A stretch of 64,000 bases of DNA from the NCBI RefSeq assembly GCF_030269445.1, contig NZ_BSTJ01000001.1, positions 1,797,489-1,861,488 of the forward strand, in the 5' to 3' direction. Origin of the DNA: Actinoallomurus iriomotensis (GTDB taxonomy: Bacteria; Actinomycetota; Actinomycetes; Streptosporangiales; Streptosporangiaceae). The position numbers and the translations under genes are program-made. The notes under the pieces are model-generated. The model was not told the origin of the DNA. It saw nothing but the letters and a program-made list of their open reading frames with translations, and searched no databases. Below, one piece after another: positions 28,929 to 37,836 of the stretch; the first letter of the stretch is position 1; the number at the start of each line of letters is the position of its first letter.

Positions 28929-30620
28929 TTGACTACCGCGGGAGAACAGAGCGGGGAATCCGCCGTAACGGGCGCGCCGCCTGACACGTCATCTGACGCG
29001 TCCGCGGATGTAAAGCCGCAGGTCAAAGCGGTGGAAGTCGGCACGGACGAGGAGCGCCCGGCGGAGAAAGGGCGCGTCCGCCGTGTCGGGTTCATCTCAT
29101 TGGGCGTGCTCCCGTTCCTCCTCTCGCTCGTGCGGCGTCACAAGACGTTCACCGTCGTGCTCGCGGGCGGTGCCTTCCTGCGGGCGCTCGCCATGCTCGG
29201 CTACCGGCCCGCGTCGTGGTTCAACGACTCGTTCGACTACCTGCACGTCGCGATGTCCCCGTACCCGCACCCGATCCGGCCGGACGGCTACTCGTTCCTG
29301 CTGTGGGCGCTGAAGCCGTTCCACAGCTTCGCCGCGGTGGCCGGGCTCCAGCACCTGATGGGGCTGGCCGGCGCGGTCATGATCTACGCGCTGCTGCGCC
29401 GGAGGTTCGGCCTGCCGAGCTGGGGCGCGTCCCTGGCGACCGTGCCACTGCTGTACGACGGCTACCAGATCCAGCTCGAGCACCTGATCCTGTCCGACAT
29501 CACGTTCGAGTTCCTGCTCGTCTGCGCGGTGACGATCGTGCTCTGGTACGGCAAGTCGCTCACCTGGAAGGCCGCGGGAGTCGTCGGCCTGCTGGTCGGC
29601 CTCGCCACGCTGACGCGCACGGTCGGCGAGCCGGTGCTGGTCGCGATCGTCGTGTACCTCCTGATGCGCCGCTTCAACTGGCGCGTCTTCGTCGCGACGA
29701 TCGCGCTGTGCGCGCTGCCGCTCGGCGCGTACGCGGGCTGGTTCTGGGCCTGGTACGGCAAGCCGGGCATGACGACCAGCAGCGGCGTCTTCCTGTACGC
29801 GCGGGTCACGGAGTTCGCCGACTGCAACAAGATCAAGCCGCCGGTCTCGGAGTACCCGCTCTGCAAGGACAGCCGGACCTCCCACACGCCGCTGACCTTC
29901 TCCCAGGACGCCATCTGGGACCGCAACTCCCCGTTCCACCGGGTGCCGGCCGCCAAGTTCACCAACTACCAGAACCAGCTCGCCGGCGACTTCGCCAAGC
30001 GCGCCATCATGGCCCAGCCGTTCGACTACGCCGTGGTCGTGCTGAAGGACTTCCTCTACACCTTCAAGTGGCACCGGACGGTCTTCCCGGACAAGGCCAC
30101 CTACCAGATGTACGAGTTCGGCAAGAAGTCCGCGGCCCTGCCGAACTGGCGGATGAGCCGCGACCAGACGGCCGCGTCGGAGGCGCACAAGTACGAGGAC
30201 GGCAACGCGCGTACCCGGATCATCACGCCGTACGCCACGGGCATCCGCACCTACCAGGACGTGGCGCACCTGCCCGGCACGCTGCTCGGCGGCATCCTCA
30301 TCGTCGGCCTGGCCGGGCTGATCCCGCTGTGGCGACGGTGGGGCGGCCAGGCGTTCCTGCCCTGGATCCTCGCGACCGGGCTGCTGCTCGTGCCACCGGC
30401 CACCGCCGAGTTCGACTACCGCTACGTACTGCCGACGGTGCCGTTCGCCTGCCTCGCCGCCGCGATCACCTTCTCCCGCGAGCCGCGCGAGAAGCTGAGG
30501 CGGCTCCTGTGGTGGCGCGGGAGCGCGCCGGAGCAGACGTCCGGAAACGCCGACGGCTCCTCCGGCGAACCGGAGGAGCCGGGGAAGCCGGCCGCCCAGG
30601 ACGCGGTCACCGCGTCCTGA
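28929..30620 (+). CDS. GT39/ArnT-like polytopic membrane glycosyltransferase
   Basis: A 563-aa membrane protein. After a cytosolic, acidic N-terminus, the first loop has FNDSFDYLHVAMSPYPHPIR, equivalent to the acidic catalytic loop of GT-C enzymes. At least eight further membrane helices follow, then RYVLPTVPFACLAAAITFSR near the end. GT-C enzymes move sugars from polyprenyl-phosphate donors on the outer face of the membrane. It is divergent from the GT2 donor synthase. The start TTG at 28929 is weakly supported (GAGAGG 10 nt upstream). The acceptor is unknown. Confidence 0.75.
   Translation: MTTAGEQSGESAVTGAPPDTSSDASADVKPQVKAVEVGTDEERPAEKGRVRRVGFISLGVLPFLLSLVRRHKTFTVVLAGGAFLRALAMLGYRPASWFNDSFDYLHVAMSPYPHPIRPDGYSFLLWALKPFHSFAAVAGLQHLMGLAGAVMIYALLRRRFGLPSWGASLATVPLLYDGYQIQLEHLILSDITFEFLLVCAVTIVLWYGKSLTWKAAGVVGLLVGLATLTRTVGEPVLVAIVVYLLMRRFNWRVFVATIALCALPLGAYAGWFWAWYGKPGMTTSSGVFLYARVTEFADCNKIKPPVSEYPLCKDSRTSHTPLTFSQDAIWDRNSPFHRVPAAKFTNYQNQLAGDFAKRAIMAQPFDYAVVVLKDFLYTFKWHRTVFPDKATYQMYEFGKKSAALPNWRMSRDQTAASEAHKYEDGNARTRIITPYATGIRTYQDVAHLPGTLLGGILIVGLAGLIPLWRRWGGQAFLPWILATGLLLVPPATAEFDYRYVLPTVPFACLAAAITFSREPREKLRRLLWWRGSAPEQTSGNADGSSGEPEEPGKPAAQDAVTAS
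30555..30580 (+). other. Perfect hairpin inside the GT39-like gene end
   Basis: An 11-bp perfect stem, GGCTCCTCCGG and CCGGAGGAGCC, with a CGAA loop, 40 bp before the stop codon. It may work as an overlapping terminator or protect the transcript 3' end. Confidence 0.4.
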
Positions 30621-30628
30621 GCCGGCCG

Positions 30629-30928
30629 TCAGTAGGCGTGGAGCCGGCGGAGCCGGAAGATCATCTCCAGCTCGGTGTGCCGCTGGCGGGGGATCGGCGC
30701 GACGACGCTCCACCCGGTGGGGAGGATCTTCACGTCGTAGCCGCCGCAGGACGGGCACACCGGCTCCGCCCATGGACAGGTGCAGCGCTGGCTCAGGTGG
30801 TGGTAGACGACGACCTCACCACCGTGACCGTCCGAGGAGCGTCCGACCTCGAACTCCTTCTGCCACTCGTGCAGGCAGCCGAGGCACTCGTACTTCCACG
30901 TCTCCTGCGAGATCATGGATTCGTGCAT
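30629..30928 (-). CDS. Zinc-ribbon-like small protein, 99 aa
   Basis: A 99-aa cytoplasmic protein with YECLGCLHEW near the start and CTCPWAEPVCPSCGGYDVKI in the middle, two cysteine pairs fit for a zinc ribbon. No family name is recognised. Convergent with the GT39-like gene, 8 bp apart. GGGGGTGACGGGAA stands before the ATG. A role in DNA, RNA or protein contact is possible but unproven. Confidence 0.65.
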   Translation of the reverse strand: MHESMISQETWKYECLGCLHEWQKEFEVGRSSDGHGGEVVVYHHLSQRCTCPWAEPVCPSCGGYDVKILPTGWSVVAPIPRQRHTELEMIFRLRRLHAY

Positions 30929-31040
30929 TTCCCGTCACCCCCGGGCGAAACCATCGGATTGCGTCCCGCCACGAGTTTTCCCCATTAAGCGTCGTTTGAG
31001 GGGCCCTGAGCTGCTTAAAGCTTACGTCAAATAATCGTCA

Positions 31041-31895
31041 TCACCTGGTTTTTCGTGCAATAACCGCGTCATAAAGCTCCCTTTTCGGTACACGATGTTC
31101 TCGTGCAACCTCGCCAATCGCGTCTTTTCTGGCCGCGCCATCGGTGACGCGCCGCTCGACCTCGTCGGCGAGCGCGTCCAGGTCAGCCGGTCCGGAGCGC
31201 TCCGGCGCGCCTCCGACGACGATCGTGATCTCACCGCGCACGCCGCCCGAGGACCACGCGGCCAGCTCGCCGAGCGGCCCGCGACGCACCTCCTCGTACG
31301 TCTTGGTCAGCTCGCGGCACACGGCGGCGGGCCGGTCGGCGCCGAGCGCGCCCGCCATCGCCTCCAGCGCGGCGGTCAGCCGGTGCGGCGCCTCGAAGAA
31401 GACCATCGTGCGCGGCTCCCCGGCAAGCGCGGCCAGCCGCGACGCGCGCTCCCCCGCCTTGCGCGGCAGGAAGCCCTCGAAGCAGAAGCGGTCGCTGGGC
31501 AGCCCGGAGATGACCAGCGCGGTGGTCACCGCGGACGGCCCGGGCAGAACGGTGACCGGCACCTCGGCCTCGATCGCGGCGGTGACGAGCCGGTAGCCCG
31601 GGTCGGAGACGCCCGGCAGCCCGGCGTCGGTGATGACCAGCACGTCGCGACCCTCGCGCAGCTCCTCGACCAGCTCGGCGGCGCGGGCGCGTTCGTTCGC
31701 GTCGTAGTACGACACGATCCGCGCGTCGGTGGTGACGCCCAGGTCGGCGGTGAGGCGCCGCAGGCGGCGAGTGTCCTCCGCGGCGATGATGTCGGCCGCG
31801 CCCAGCGCGCCGCGAAGGCGTTCGGATGCGTCCTCCGCGCGGCCGATCGGCGCGGCGGCCAGCGTCAGCGTCCCAGATGTTCCCACAGCACCCAT
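31041..31895 (-). CDS. rsmI: 16S rRNA 2'-O-methyltransferase RsmI
   Basis: A 284-aa tetrapyrrole-methylase-fold enzyme that 2'-O-methylates C1402 of 16S rRNA. Motifs: LTLAAAPIGRAEDASERLRG, IIAAEDTRRLRRL, VITDAGLPGVSDPGYRLV, VLPGPSAVTTALVISGLP and FFEAPHRL. The ATG at 31895 opens on the family start; the frame is open well upstream but overlaps the promoter of the divergent mannosyltransferase gene. Confidence 0.93.
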   Translation of the reverse strand: MGAVGTSGTLTLAAAPIGRAEDASERLRGALGAADIIAAEDTRRLRRLTADLGVTTDARIVSYYDANERARAAELVEELREGRDVLVITDAGLPGVSDPGYRLVTAAIEAEVPVTVLPGPSAVTTALVISGLPSDRFCFEGFLPRKAGERASRLAALAGEPRTMVFFEAPHRLTAALEAMAGALGADRPAAVCRELTKTYEEVRRGPLGELAAWSSGGVRGEITIVVGGAPERSGPADLDALADEVERRVTDGAARKDAIGEVAREHRVPKRELYDAVIARKTR

Positions 31896-32020
31896 CTTCG
31901 ACCCCGGCGTCACCGTCCCGCACCTCGGCGATCGCCGCGCCGTCACGATCTCGTGAGGGCAGGCAGTCCGAAGTGCACAATCGGCCCGGTATCCCCCCGT
32001 ACGATGTCGGGGTGGTGGCG

Positions 32021-33580
32021 ATGACAGGACTCGAACCAGCTCCTCGGTCCCAGAGCGACGGACGCCCGCCATCGTTGCGCCAGTGGCTGGCGCCGGCGAT
32101 TCCGGGCAGCAGACTGATGGGCTGGCTCGGCCCGCTGCTCGTGACGCTGTTCGCCGGCGTGCTGCGGTTCTACGACCTCGGCAAGCCCCGTGCGGTGATC
32201 TTCGACGAGACCTACTACGCCAAAGACGCGTACGCGCTGCTGAAGTTCGGGTACGAGCACAACACCGTCAAGAACGCCGACAGCCTGCTCCTCCAGCATC
32301 CGCCGAACCTCAACATCTGGGGCACCGGCGGCAGCTTCGTCGCCCACCCGCCCGCCGGTAAGTGGCTGATCGCCATCGGCGAGTGGATGTTCGGCATGAA
32401 CCCCTTCGGCTGGCGGTTCGCCTCGGCCCTGATCGGCACGCTGTCGGTGCTCATCCTGGCCCGGGTCGCCCGCCGGATGACGCGCTCGACCCTGCTGGGC
32501 ACCGCCGCCGGCCTTCTGCTCGCGCTGGACGGCATGGAGCTGGTGACCAGCCGCACCGCGATCCTGGACATCTTCGTGATGTTCTGGATCCTGGCCGGGT
32601 TCGCGTGCCTGGTCATCGACCGCGACCGCACCCGCGCGGCGCTCGCCGCCAAGGTGATGGAGACCGGCAACGAGAGCGAGTTCGGCCCCTTCGTCATGCA
32701 CTGGTGGCGCCTGGCCGCCGGGCTCTGCCTGGGCACGGCCGTGGCCACCAAGTGGACCGGGATCTACTACATCGCGGCGTTCGGCATCATGGTGCTGATC
32801 TGGGACATCGGCGCACGGCGCGCCGCCGGGGTCCGCCAGCCGTACGCCGGGGGCTTCCTGCTCGACGCGGTGCCGGCGTTCGTGTCGCTCGTGGTGGTGA
32901 GCGGCGTCACGTACCTCGCGTGGTGGAGCGGCTGGATCTTCAACGCGGGCGGCTGGGGCCGCGGCCGGGTGTCCGGCAACCCGATCACCGCGTTCGTCCA
33001 GGCGATGCCGCGGCTGTGGGACTACCACCAGCAGATGTGGCACTTCCACACGACGCTCACCGTCAAGCACGACTACCAGTCCTGGCCGTGGAACTGGATG
33101 TTCCTCAAGCGGCCGGTGGCGTTCTACTACACCGAGCCGTCGGGCTGCGGCGCGAGCAAGTGCTCGCGCGAGGTCCTCGGCATCGGCACCCCGGCGATCT
33201 GGTGGATCTCGATCATCACCCTGCTGGTCATCGCCGGCTGGTGGCTGGTGCAGCGCGACTGGCGGGCCGGCGCGGCGGTCGCGGGCTTCCTGGCCGGCTG
33301 GCTGCCGTGGTTCTACTTCGGCCTCGGCCACCGGACGATGTTCCTGTTCTACGCCACCCCGATGCTGCCGTTCATGGTGCTGTCGATCGTGCTGGTCATG
33401 GGCATGCTCATCGGCCCGGCCGACGCGGTGCCGATCAGACGTGTGATGGGTGCGGCCGCCTGCGGAGCGTACGTCCTGCTCGTGCTGGCCAACTTCTACT
33501 TCCTGTATCCCATCCTCACCGGCCAGATCCTGCCCTATGACGCCTGGCACAGCCGGATGTGGTTCGACTCGTGGATCTGA
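32021..33580 (+). CDS. pmt: Protein O-mannosyltransferase (GT39)
   Basis: A 519-aa polytopic enzyme that transfers mannose from polyprenyl phosphate mannose to Ser/Thr of exported proteins. Family marks: VLRFYDLGKPRAVIFDETYY with the acidic DE pair in loop 1, FVAHPPAGKWLIAIGEWMFG and AGLCLGTAVATKWTGIYYIA. About ten membrane helices. A TACGAT hexamer at 32000-32005 suggests transcription from about 32012, where an in-frame GTG would make the mRNA leaderless; ATG 32021 is the alternative used here. It overlaps the corA-like gene by 22 bp. Confidence 0.93.
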   Translation: MTGLEPAPRSQSDGRPPSLRQWLAPAIPGSRLMGWLGPLLVTLFAGVLRFYDLGKPRAVIFDETYYAKDAYALLKFGYEHNTVKNADSLLLQHPPNLNIWGTGGSFVAHPPAGKWLIAIGEWMFGMNPFGWRFASALIGTLSVLILARVARRMTRSTLLGTAAGLLLALDGMELVTSRTAILDIFVMFWILAGFACLVIDRDRTRAALAAKVMETGNESEFGPFVMHWWRLAAGLCLGTAVATKWTGIYYIAAFGIMVLIWDIGARRAAGVRQPYAGGFLLDAVPAFVSLVVVSGVTYLAWWSGWIFNAGGWGRGRVSGNPITAFVQAMPRLWDYHQQMWHFHTTLTVKHDYQSWPWNWMFLKRPVAFYYTEPSGCGASKCSREVLGIGTPAIWWISIITLLVIAGWWLVQRDWRAGAAVAGFLAGWLPWFYFGLGHRTMFLFYATPMLPFMVLSIVLVMGMLIGPADAVPIRRVMGAAACGAYVLLVLANFYFLYPILTGQILPYDAWHSRMWFDSWI

Positions 33581-34551
33581 ACGCCCGCACCCGCGTCTGG
33601 CGCCGCGGGAAGCTCGAGGAGGAGAACTTCCCCGCCGCCCGGATCAGCGACTACCTGGCCGAGCCGGACACCGTCGTGTGGCTGGACCTGTGCCACCCGG
33701 ACGACGGCGGCCTGGACCTCATCAGCGAGGAGTTCGGCCTGGACCCGCTCGCGGTCGAGGACGCCCTCAGCCACCACGAGCGGCCCAAGCTCGACCGCTA
33801 CGACGGACACCTGTTCTTCAACGCCTACGCCGTGCACCTCAGCGAGGAGAGCGGTGAGCTGGCCACCCACGAGATCTCGGCGTTCATCACCGACCGCGCG
33901 CTGGTGACCGTACGGGGCGATGAGGAGTTCGACCTCGACGCGCTGCGCCGGCAGTGGGACTCCTCATCCGACCTGGCCGAGCACGGCGTGGCGTACCTCC
34001 TGCACGGGCTGATCGACCTGATCGTCGACGGGCACTTCGCGGCCGTCCAGGCGCTGGACGGCGCGATCGACGACCTGGAGGAGCGCCTGTTCGGCGACGA
34101 GGTGCCCACCAGGGAGACCCAGCACCGCGGTTTCCGCCTGCGCAAGAGCCTGACCCTGCTGCGGCGCGTCGTCCTGCCGATGCGCGAGGTCGTCAACACC
34201 CTGCTCCGCCGCGACCTGCACGTGGTGCCGGAGCCGATGACGCCGTACTTCCAGGACGTGTACGACCACGTGCTGCGCGCCACGGAGTGGACCGAGAGCC
34301 TGCGCGACGTCGTCACGAGCCTGCAGGAGACCCGCATCGCGCTGCAGGGCAACCATCTGAACCAGGTGATGAAGAAGCTGACGGGCTGGGCCGCCGTCAT
34401 CGCGGTCCCCACGGCCGTGACGGGCTTCTACGGCCAGAACGTCCCGTTCCCGGGCTACGACAAACAGTGGGGCTTCGTGGTCAGCCTCGCCATCCTCATC
34501 GTCACCGCCGTAGCCCTGTACACCATCTTTAAAAAGCGCGACTGGCTCTAG
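33559..34551 (+). CDS. CorA-family divalent cation transporter with GQN motif
   Basis: A 330-aa protein with the CorA plan: a large cytoplasmic domain (DYLAEPDTVVWLDL, ALSHHERPKLDRYDGHLFFN), the long stalk helix (LRKSLTLLRRVVLPMREVVN) and two C-terminal transmembrane helices, ending KKRDWL. The usual GMN signature between them is GQN (VTGFYGQNVPF). CorA moves Mg2+ and sometimes Co2+ or Ni2+; the Met-to-Gln change may alter selectivity. The start GTG lies inside the mannosyltransferase gene, implying coupled translation. Confidence 0.88.
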   Translation: MVRLVDLNARTRVWRRGKLEEENFPAARISDYLAEPDTVVWLDLCHPDDGGLDLISEEFGLDPLAVEDALSHHERPKLDRYDGHLFFNAYAVHLSEESGELATHEISAFITDRALVTVRGDEEFDLDALRRQWDSSSDLAEHGVAYLLHGLIDLIVDGHFAAVQALDGAIDDLEERLFGDEVPTRETQHRGFRLRKSLTLLRRVVLPMREVVNTLLRRDLHVVPEPMTPYFQDVYDHVLRATEWTESLRDVVTSLQETRIALQGNHLNQVMKKLTGWAAVIAVPTAVTGFYGQNVPFPGYDKQWGFVVSLAILIVTAVALYTIFKKRDWL

Positions 34552-35153
34552 ATCCGGTTCATCTGCGTGAGATCGATATCAATGTCGAACGGGACCGTGA
34601 GCTTCAGCAGGTCGTGGTGAATGCCGGTGAGTGAGTACGACCGAGTGGCGGGGTCCAACTCGTACACGTAGATGGTCGGCCGTCCCTCCGTGTTCTCCAC
34701 CCTCCAAAAGTGGGCTATCGCGGCAGCCGCGTAGAGCTGCGGTTTCCGCTCCCGATCCCTGACCTCCGAGTCCGGCGAGACCACCTCGACCGCGAGCACG
34801 ACGTCGGAGGGTTGAAAACTGGTCTTCGTCGTGTCGAGGGCCTCCTCGGTCCTGACCACGACCAGATCCGGCTCAGGGCGTTGACGTTTCCCCAGCGTGA
34901 TGGTCATCTCCCGACGCACTCGCAGATGCTCGGGGACGAGCCGGCGAAGCGTGGTCTCCAGCAGAGAGATCGCCATCGTGTGGAAGTTGGCCTGGGGGCT
35001 CCCAAAGACAAGGCTGCCATCGATTAGCTCTGTGTGACGGGGCAATTCCGGAATGTGATCGAGATCCTCCGCCGTGAAGGCTTCCACCGGCGGCACGAAC
35101 CACGGACGCTTCTTTGGTGTTGCGGGCATCTCGGGCATAGGCGCCGCCGCCAT
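34548..35153 (-). CDS. Uma2 family endonuclease-like protein
   Basis: A 201-aa PD-(D/E)XK-fold protein of the Uma2 (DUF820) family: LPRHTELIDGSLVFGSPQAN, RRPEPDLVVV-type acidic motif (KRQRPEPDLVVVRTEEA), VVLAVEVVSPDSEVRDRERK and YAAAAIAHFWRVE. These proteins are often multi-copy in actinobacteria and their biological job is uncertain. GGAGGAGAGCTG precedes the ATG at 35153. It ends inside the corA stop region (4-bp overlap, convergent). Confidence 0.85.
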   Translation of the reverse strand: MAAAPMPEMPATPKKRPWFVPPVEAFTAEDLDHIPELPRHTELIDGSLVFGSPQANFHTMAISLLETTLRRLVPEHLRVRREMTITLGKRQRPEPDLVVVRTEEALDTTKTSFQPSDVVLAVEVVSPDSEVRDRERKPQLYAAAAIAHFWRVENTEGRPTIYVYELDPATRSYSLTGIHHDLLKLTVPFDIDIDLTQMNRI

Positions 35154-35253
35154 CAGCTCTCCTCCACGGAGACCACCTTCGTCTGCTTTACGCAATCATC
35201 ACGCTATCAAGTTCTACCCACAGTGAACGGCCTTCGACCAATCGTGACCACGG

Positions 35254-36168
35254 TCAGGTGAGATCGGCGGGGTCGGTGTTGGCGCCGCAGCAGATGACGG
35301 CGACGGTCTCGTCGGTGGACGGGGTGTAGGCGCCGGTCAGGAGGGCGGCGTAGGCGGCGGCGGTGCCGTGCTCGACCACGATGTGGTGGTCCTGCCACAG
35401 GGCGCGGCGGGCGGCGATCACATCGGCGTCGCTCACCAGGATCGACTCCACGGCCGTGCGGCGGGCGACCGCGTACGGGATGTCGCCCACGCGGCGGGCG
35501 CCCAGGGAGTCGGCGGCCACGCCCGACACCGGCGCGTCGACCGGGCGGCCCGCCGCCAGTGCGGCGTGGAACGACGGGCAGGCCTCCGGCTCCACCGCGA
35601 CCACGCGTGACCGGCCCTCCAGCGCCGCCGCGATGCCGGCCATCAGCCCGCCTCCGCCGACCGAGACCAGCACCGTGTCGACGCCGCCCGTCTGTTCCTC
35701 CAGCTCCAGCGCCAGTGTGCCCTGGCCCGCGCAGACCTCCGGCTGGTCGTACGGGTGGCCGAACAGGGCGCCCGTGTCGGCCGCGCGCTTCGTCGCGGCC
35801 TCGTACGCCTCGGCGTACTCGCTGCCGACCTGGCGTACGGAGGCGCCGAGCGCGCGCAGCCGGGCGACCTTCACCGGGGGCGCGGTCTCCGGGACGAACA
35901 CCTCCGCACGCGCGCCCAGCTCGCGGGCGGCGTACGCGAAGGCCAGGCCCGCGTTGCCGCCGGACGCGGCGATCACTCCCGCCTCCGGGAGGTCGTCCGT
36001 CTCGGCCGCCGCGAGAACCCGGTTGAAGGCGCCGCGCGCCTTGAACGAACCGGTGTGCTGGAGCTGTTCGAGCTTCAGCCACAGCCGGTCGAGCCGGAGT
36101 ACGGGGGTCCGCAGCACCCGCGAGTCGATTCGGGTCCGGGCCGCCTCCACGTCACCACGAGAGATCAC
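35254..36168 (-). CDS. PLP-dependent threonine/serine dehydratase-like enzyme
   Basis: A 304-aa fold-type II PLP enzyme. The Schiff-base Lys43 is in HTGSFKARGAFNR; phosphate and cofactor contacts are SGGNAGLAFAYAARELG and VSVGGGGLMAGIAAALEG. It resembles short catabolic threonine dehydratases without the C-terminal regulatory domain, so feedback control is not expected. Serine, threonine or hydroxyaspartate could be substrate. GTG 36168 (ISRGDVEAARTRI) is the family-like start; the frame is open to 36261. Confidence 0.87.
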   Translation of the reverse strand: MISRGDVEAARTRIDSRVLRTPVLRLDRLWLKLEQLQHTGSFKARGAFNRVLAAAETDDLPEAGVIAASGGNAGLAFAYAARELGARAEVFVPETAPPVKVARLRALGASVRQVGSEYAEAYEAATKRAADTGALFGHPYDQPEVCAGQGTLALELEEQTGGVDTVLVSVGGGGLMAGIAAALEGRSRVVAVEPEACPSFHAALAAGRPVDAPVSGVAADSLGARRVGDIPYAVARRTAVESILVSDADVIAARRALWQDHHIVVEHGTAAAYAALLTGAYTPSTDETVAVICCGANTDPADLT

Positions 36169-36253
36169 CCATCCACCGTACCGGTCCGCGTAGGGCCGCT
36201 TTTCGGACGACCGTCCACGTACGGTCGTCGGCGCGGTTACCAGGAGACGAAAA

Positions 36254-36331
36254 ATGGCCAAGTCCGCTCATAACAATTGGGATGCGGGCTCTTATGAAGA
36301 AACAGCGCGACACGGGATGCTGGTGCCGTGA
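36254..36331 (+). CDS. Small ORF, 25 aa, coupled to the DUF5519 gene
   Basis: ATG 36254 is preceded by CCAGGAGACGAAA, one of the best ribosome binding sites in this part of the window. The 25-codon frame begins MAKSAHNNWDAGSYEE and ends in LVP. Its codons (GCT, CAT, AAC, AAT, GAT, TCT, TAT, GAA, ACA) are unusually AT-rich for this genome. The TGA overlaps the next GTG start as GTGA. It is likely a translated leader or small protein. Confidence 0.55.
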   Translation: MAKSAHNNWDAGSYEETARHGMLVP

Positions 36332-36729
36332 GGGGCCCAGCGAAGACCCGCAGCGCGGCCGAGAGAGTGGCCGCTCAACTGGCGACCTGGCCCGGGCTGT
36401 CGGCCGGTCGCCCCTCCTGCGGCACCGGGCGGAGCTTCAACTTCCGCGGCGGCGAGATCCTCCACCTGCACACGGGCGAGGAGGCCGATCTCCGCCTGTC
36501 CCGCGGCTTCGTCGAGCGCCTGGACACCGTGCTGGTCGACAGCGGTCAGGTCGTCGTACGGCCCGGCGACGACTGGGTGACCGTGCTGCTCGACACCGAC
36601 ACGGCGGGCGCCATCCTGATCAGCCTGATGAGTCTGGCGATCCGCGCGGCCGAGGAGCCGGTGCCGGCCCGCCCCTGCACGTGGGAACGCACCCGCCCGC
36701 GGCCCCGGCTGCGCGCGCCCTGGGGCTGA
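36328..36729 (+). CDS. DUF5519 (luciferase-domain-like) protein
   Basis: A 133-aa protein resembling the small luciferase-domain family DUF5519: WPGLSAGRPSCGTGRSFNFR, EILHLHTGEEADLRLSRGFV and DWVTVLLDTDTAGAILISLM. The family has no settled function. The GTG start has no good ribosome binding site of its own and overlaps the stop of the 25-codon ORF, so it probably depends on coupling. It abuts the convergent GT4 gene with no gap. Confidence 0.7.
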   Translation: MRGPAKTRSAAERVAAQLATWPGLSAGRPSCGTGRSFNFRGGEILHLHTGEEADLRLSRGFVERLDTVLVDSGQVVVRPGDDWVTVLLDTDTAGAILISLMSLAIRAAEEPVPARPCTWERTRPRPRLRAPWG

Positions 36730-37836
36730 TCAGCGGTCGACCAGCTCGAACATGCGCTCCCAGCGGTCGGTGACCATGTCGGCGGAGAACCGCCGCACCG
36801 AGGTGCGGGCCTGACGGCCGAGCTTGGCGCGCAGATCCTCGTCGCTCATCAGGCGGGCGAGCTGTTCGGCGAACTCCGTCGTGTTTCCCGGCCGTACGAG
36901 CAGCCCGTCCGACTCATGCGTGATGAGTTCGCGGACGCCCGGCGCGCAGTCGAACGCCACGGTCGGCAGGCCGTAGGCCATCGCCTCCATCACCGACATC
37001 GGGAAGCCCTCCATGCGTGAGGACAGCGCGAAGATCGACGCTTCGTTCAGGGCGCCCTCGACGTCGGCGGTCGCCCCGGCGAACTCCACCGTCTCATCGA
37101 CGCCGAGGTCCGACGCCTGGTGGCGCAGAACCTCCTCGTCGGGACCGGAGCCGTACAGGCGCAGTCGCCAGTTCGGGAAGCTCCGGGTCACCTCCGCCCA
37201 CGCCTCCAGCATCATGTCCTGCCCCTTCTCGAAGGACAGGCGGCCGAGCAGTTCGACCACGGGCCGCGACAGGTCCGGCAGGGTGGACGGGACGACGTGG
37301 AGCGGGTTGGGCATGAAGTCGGCGTTGGACATGTGGTCGCGGGCCCAGGAGTCGGCGTCCTCGGTGCTGAGCACGAGGAACCGGTTCACGTCGGCGAAGT
37401 GGCGTTTCACCCGCTGGTACCGCGAGGAGGCCTTGGTCGCCTGGTAGGACTCGTGGCTCATGCCGATGACCGGCATCCCGGCCGTGTCGGCGAGCGCGAC
37501 CCATTCCATCGCCCACACCTGCGCGGCGATGATGACGCCGCCCGGCCGGGCGGCGCGGAAGAGGCGGCTCAGCCTGGCCGCGCCGCGCCGCTGCACCGAG
37601 CGGCGGCGCATCGCGCGCAGCCGCCCCCCGCTGCGGGACGGCGGCGGGGTGTCGTGCAGGACGCTCAGCTCGTACGGCAGGTCGCGCCCGTAGTCGTGCG
37701 GCTCGGCGGCGTGCGTCACGCCGATCACGTGCACCCGGTGACCGCGGGCGGCGAACAGCCCGCCGACGTGGTGGACCCATCGTTGCAGGCCGCCGAGTTC
37801 TTCGTGGTTGTTGCAGACGATGAAGATGTCACGCAT
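36730..37836 (-). CDS. GT4-family glycosyltransferase
   Basis: A 368-aa GT-B glycosyltransferase. The N-terminal domain has LGGLQRWVHHVGGLFAARGH; the donor-binding half has VELLGRLSFEKGQDMMLEAW, LYGSGPDEEVL, and the EX7E region SRMEGFPMSVMEAMAYGLP with GVRELITHESDGLLVRPGN. Cytosolic face of the membrane, adding a sugar to a wall polymer or lipid-linked precursor. The ATG at 37836 overlaps the TagF-type gene stop by 8 bp, so the two act together. Confidence 0.88.
   Translation of the reverse strand: MRDIFIVCNNHEELGGLQRWVHHVGGLFAARGHRVHVIGVTHAAEPHDYGRDLPYELSVLHDTPPPSRSGGRLRAMRRRSVQRRGAARLSRLFRAARPGGVIIAAQVWAMEWVALADTAGMPVIGMSHESYQATKASSRYQRVKRHFADVNRFLVLSTEDADSWARDHMSNADFMPNPLHVVPSTLPDLSRPVVELLGRLSFEKGQDMMLEAWAEVTRSFPNWRLRLYGSGPDEEVLRHQASDLGVDETVEFAGATADVEGALNEASIFALSSRMEGFPMSVMEAMAYGLPTVAFDCAPGVRELITHESDGLLVRPGNTTEFAEQLARLMSDEDLRAKLGRQARTSVRRFSADMVTDRWERMFELVDR

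Noticed and set aside
32005..32080. tRNA-like minus-strand sequence with GGTTCGAGTCC and a CATCGCCACCA end
   Set aside because: No 5' acceptor strand (GGCGATG) pairs with it and the D and anticodon arms do not form; it lies at the start of the mannosyltransferase gene.
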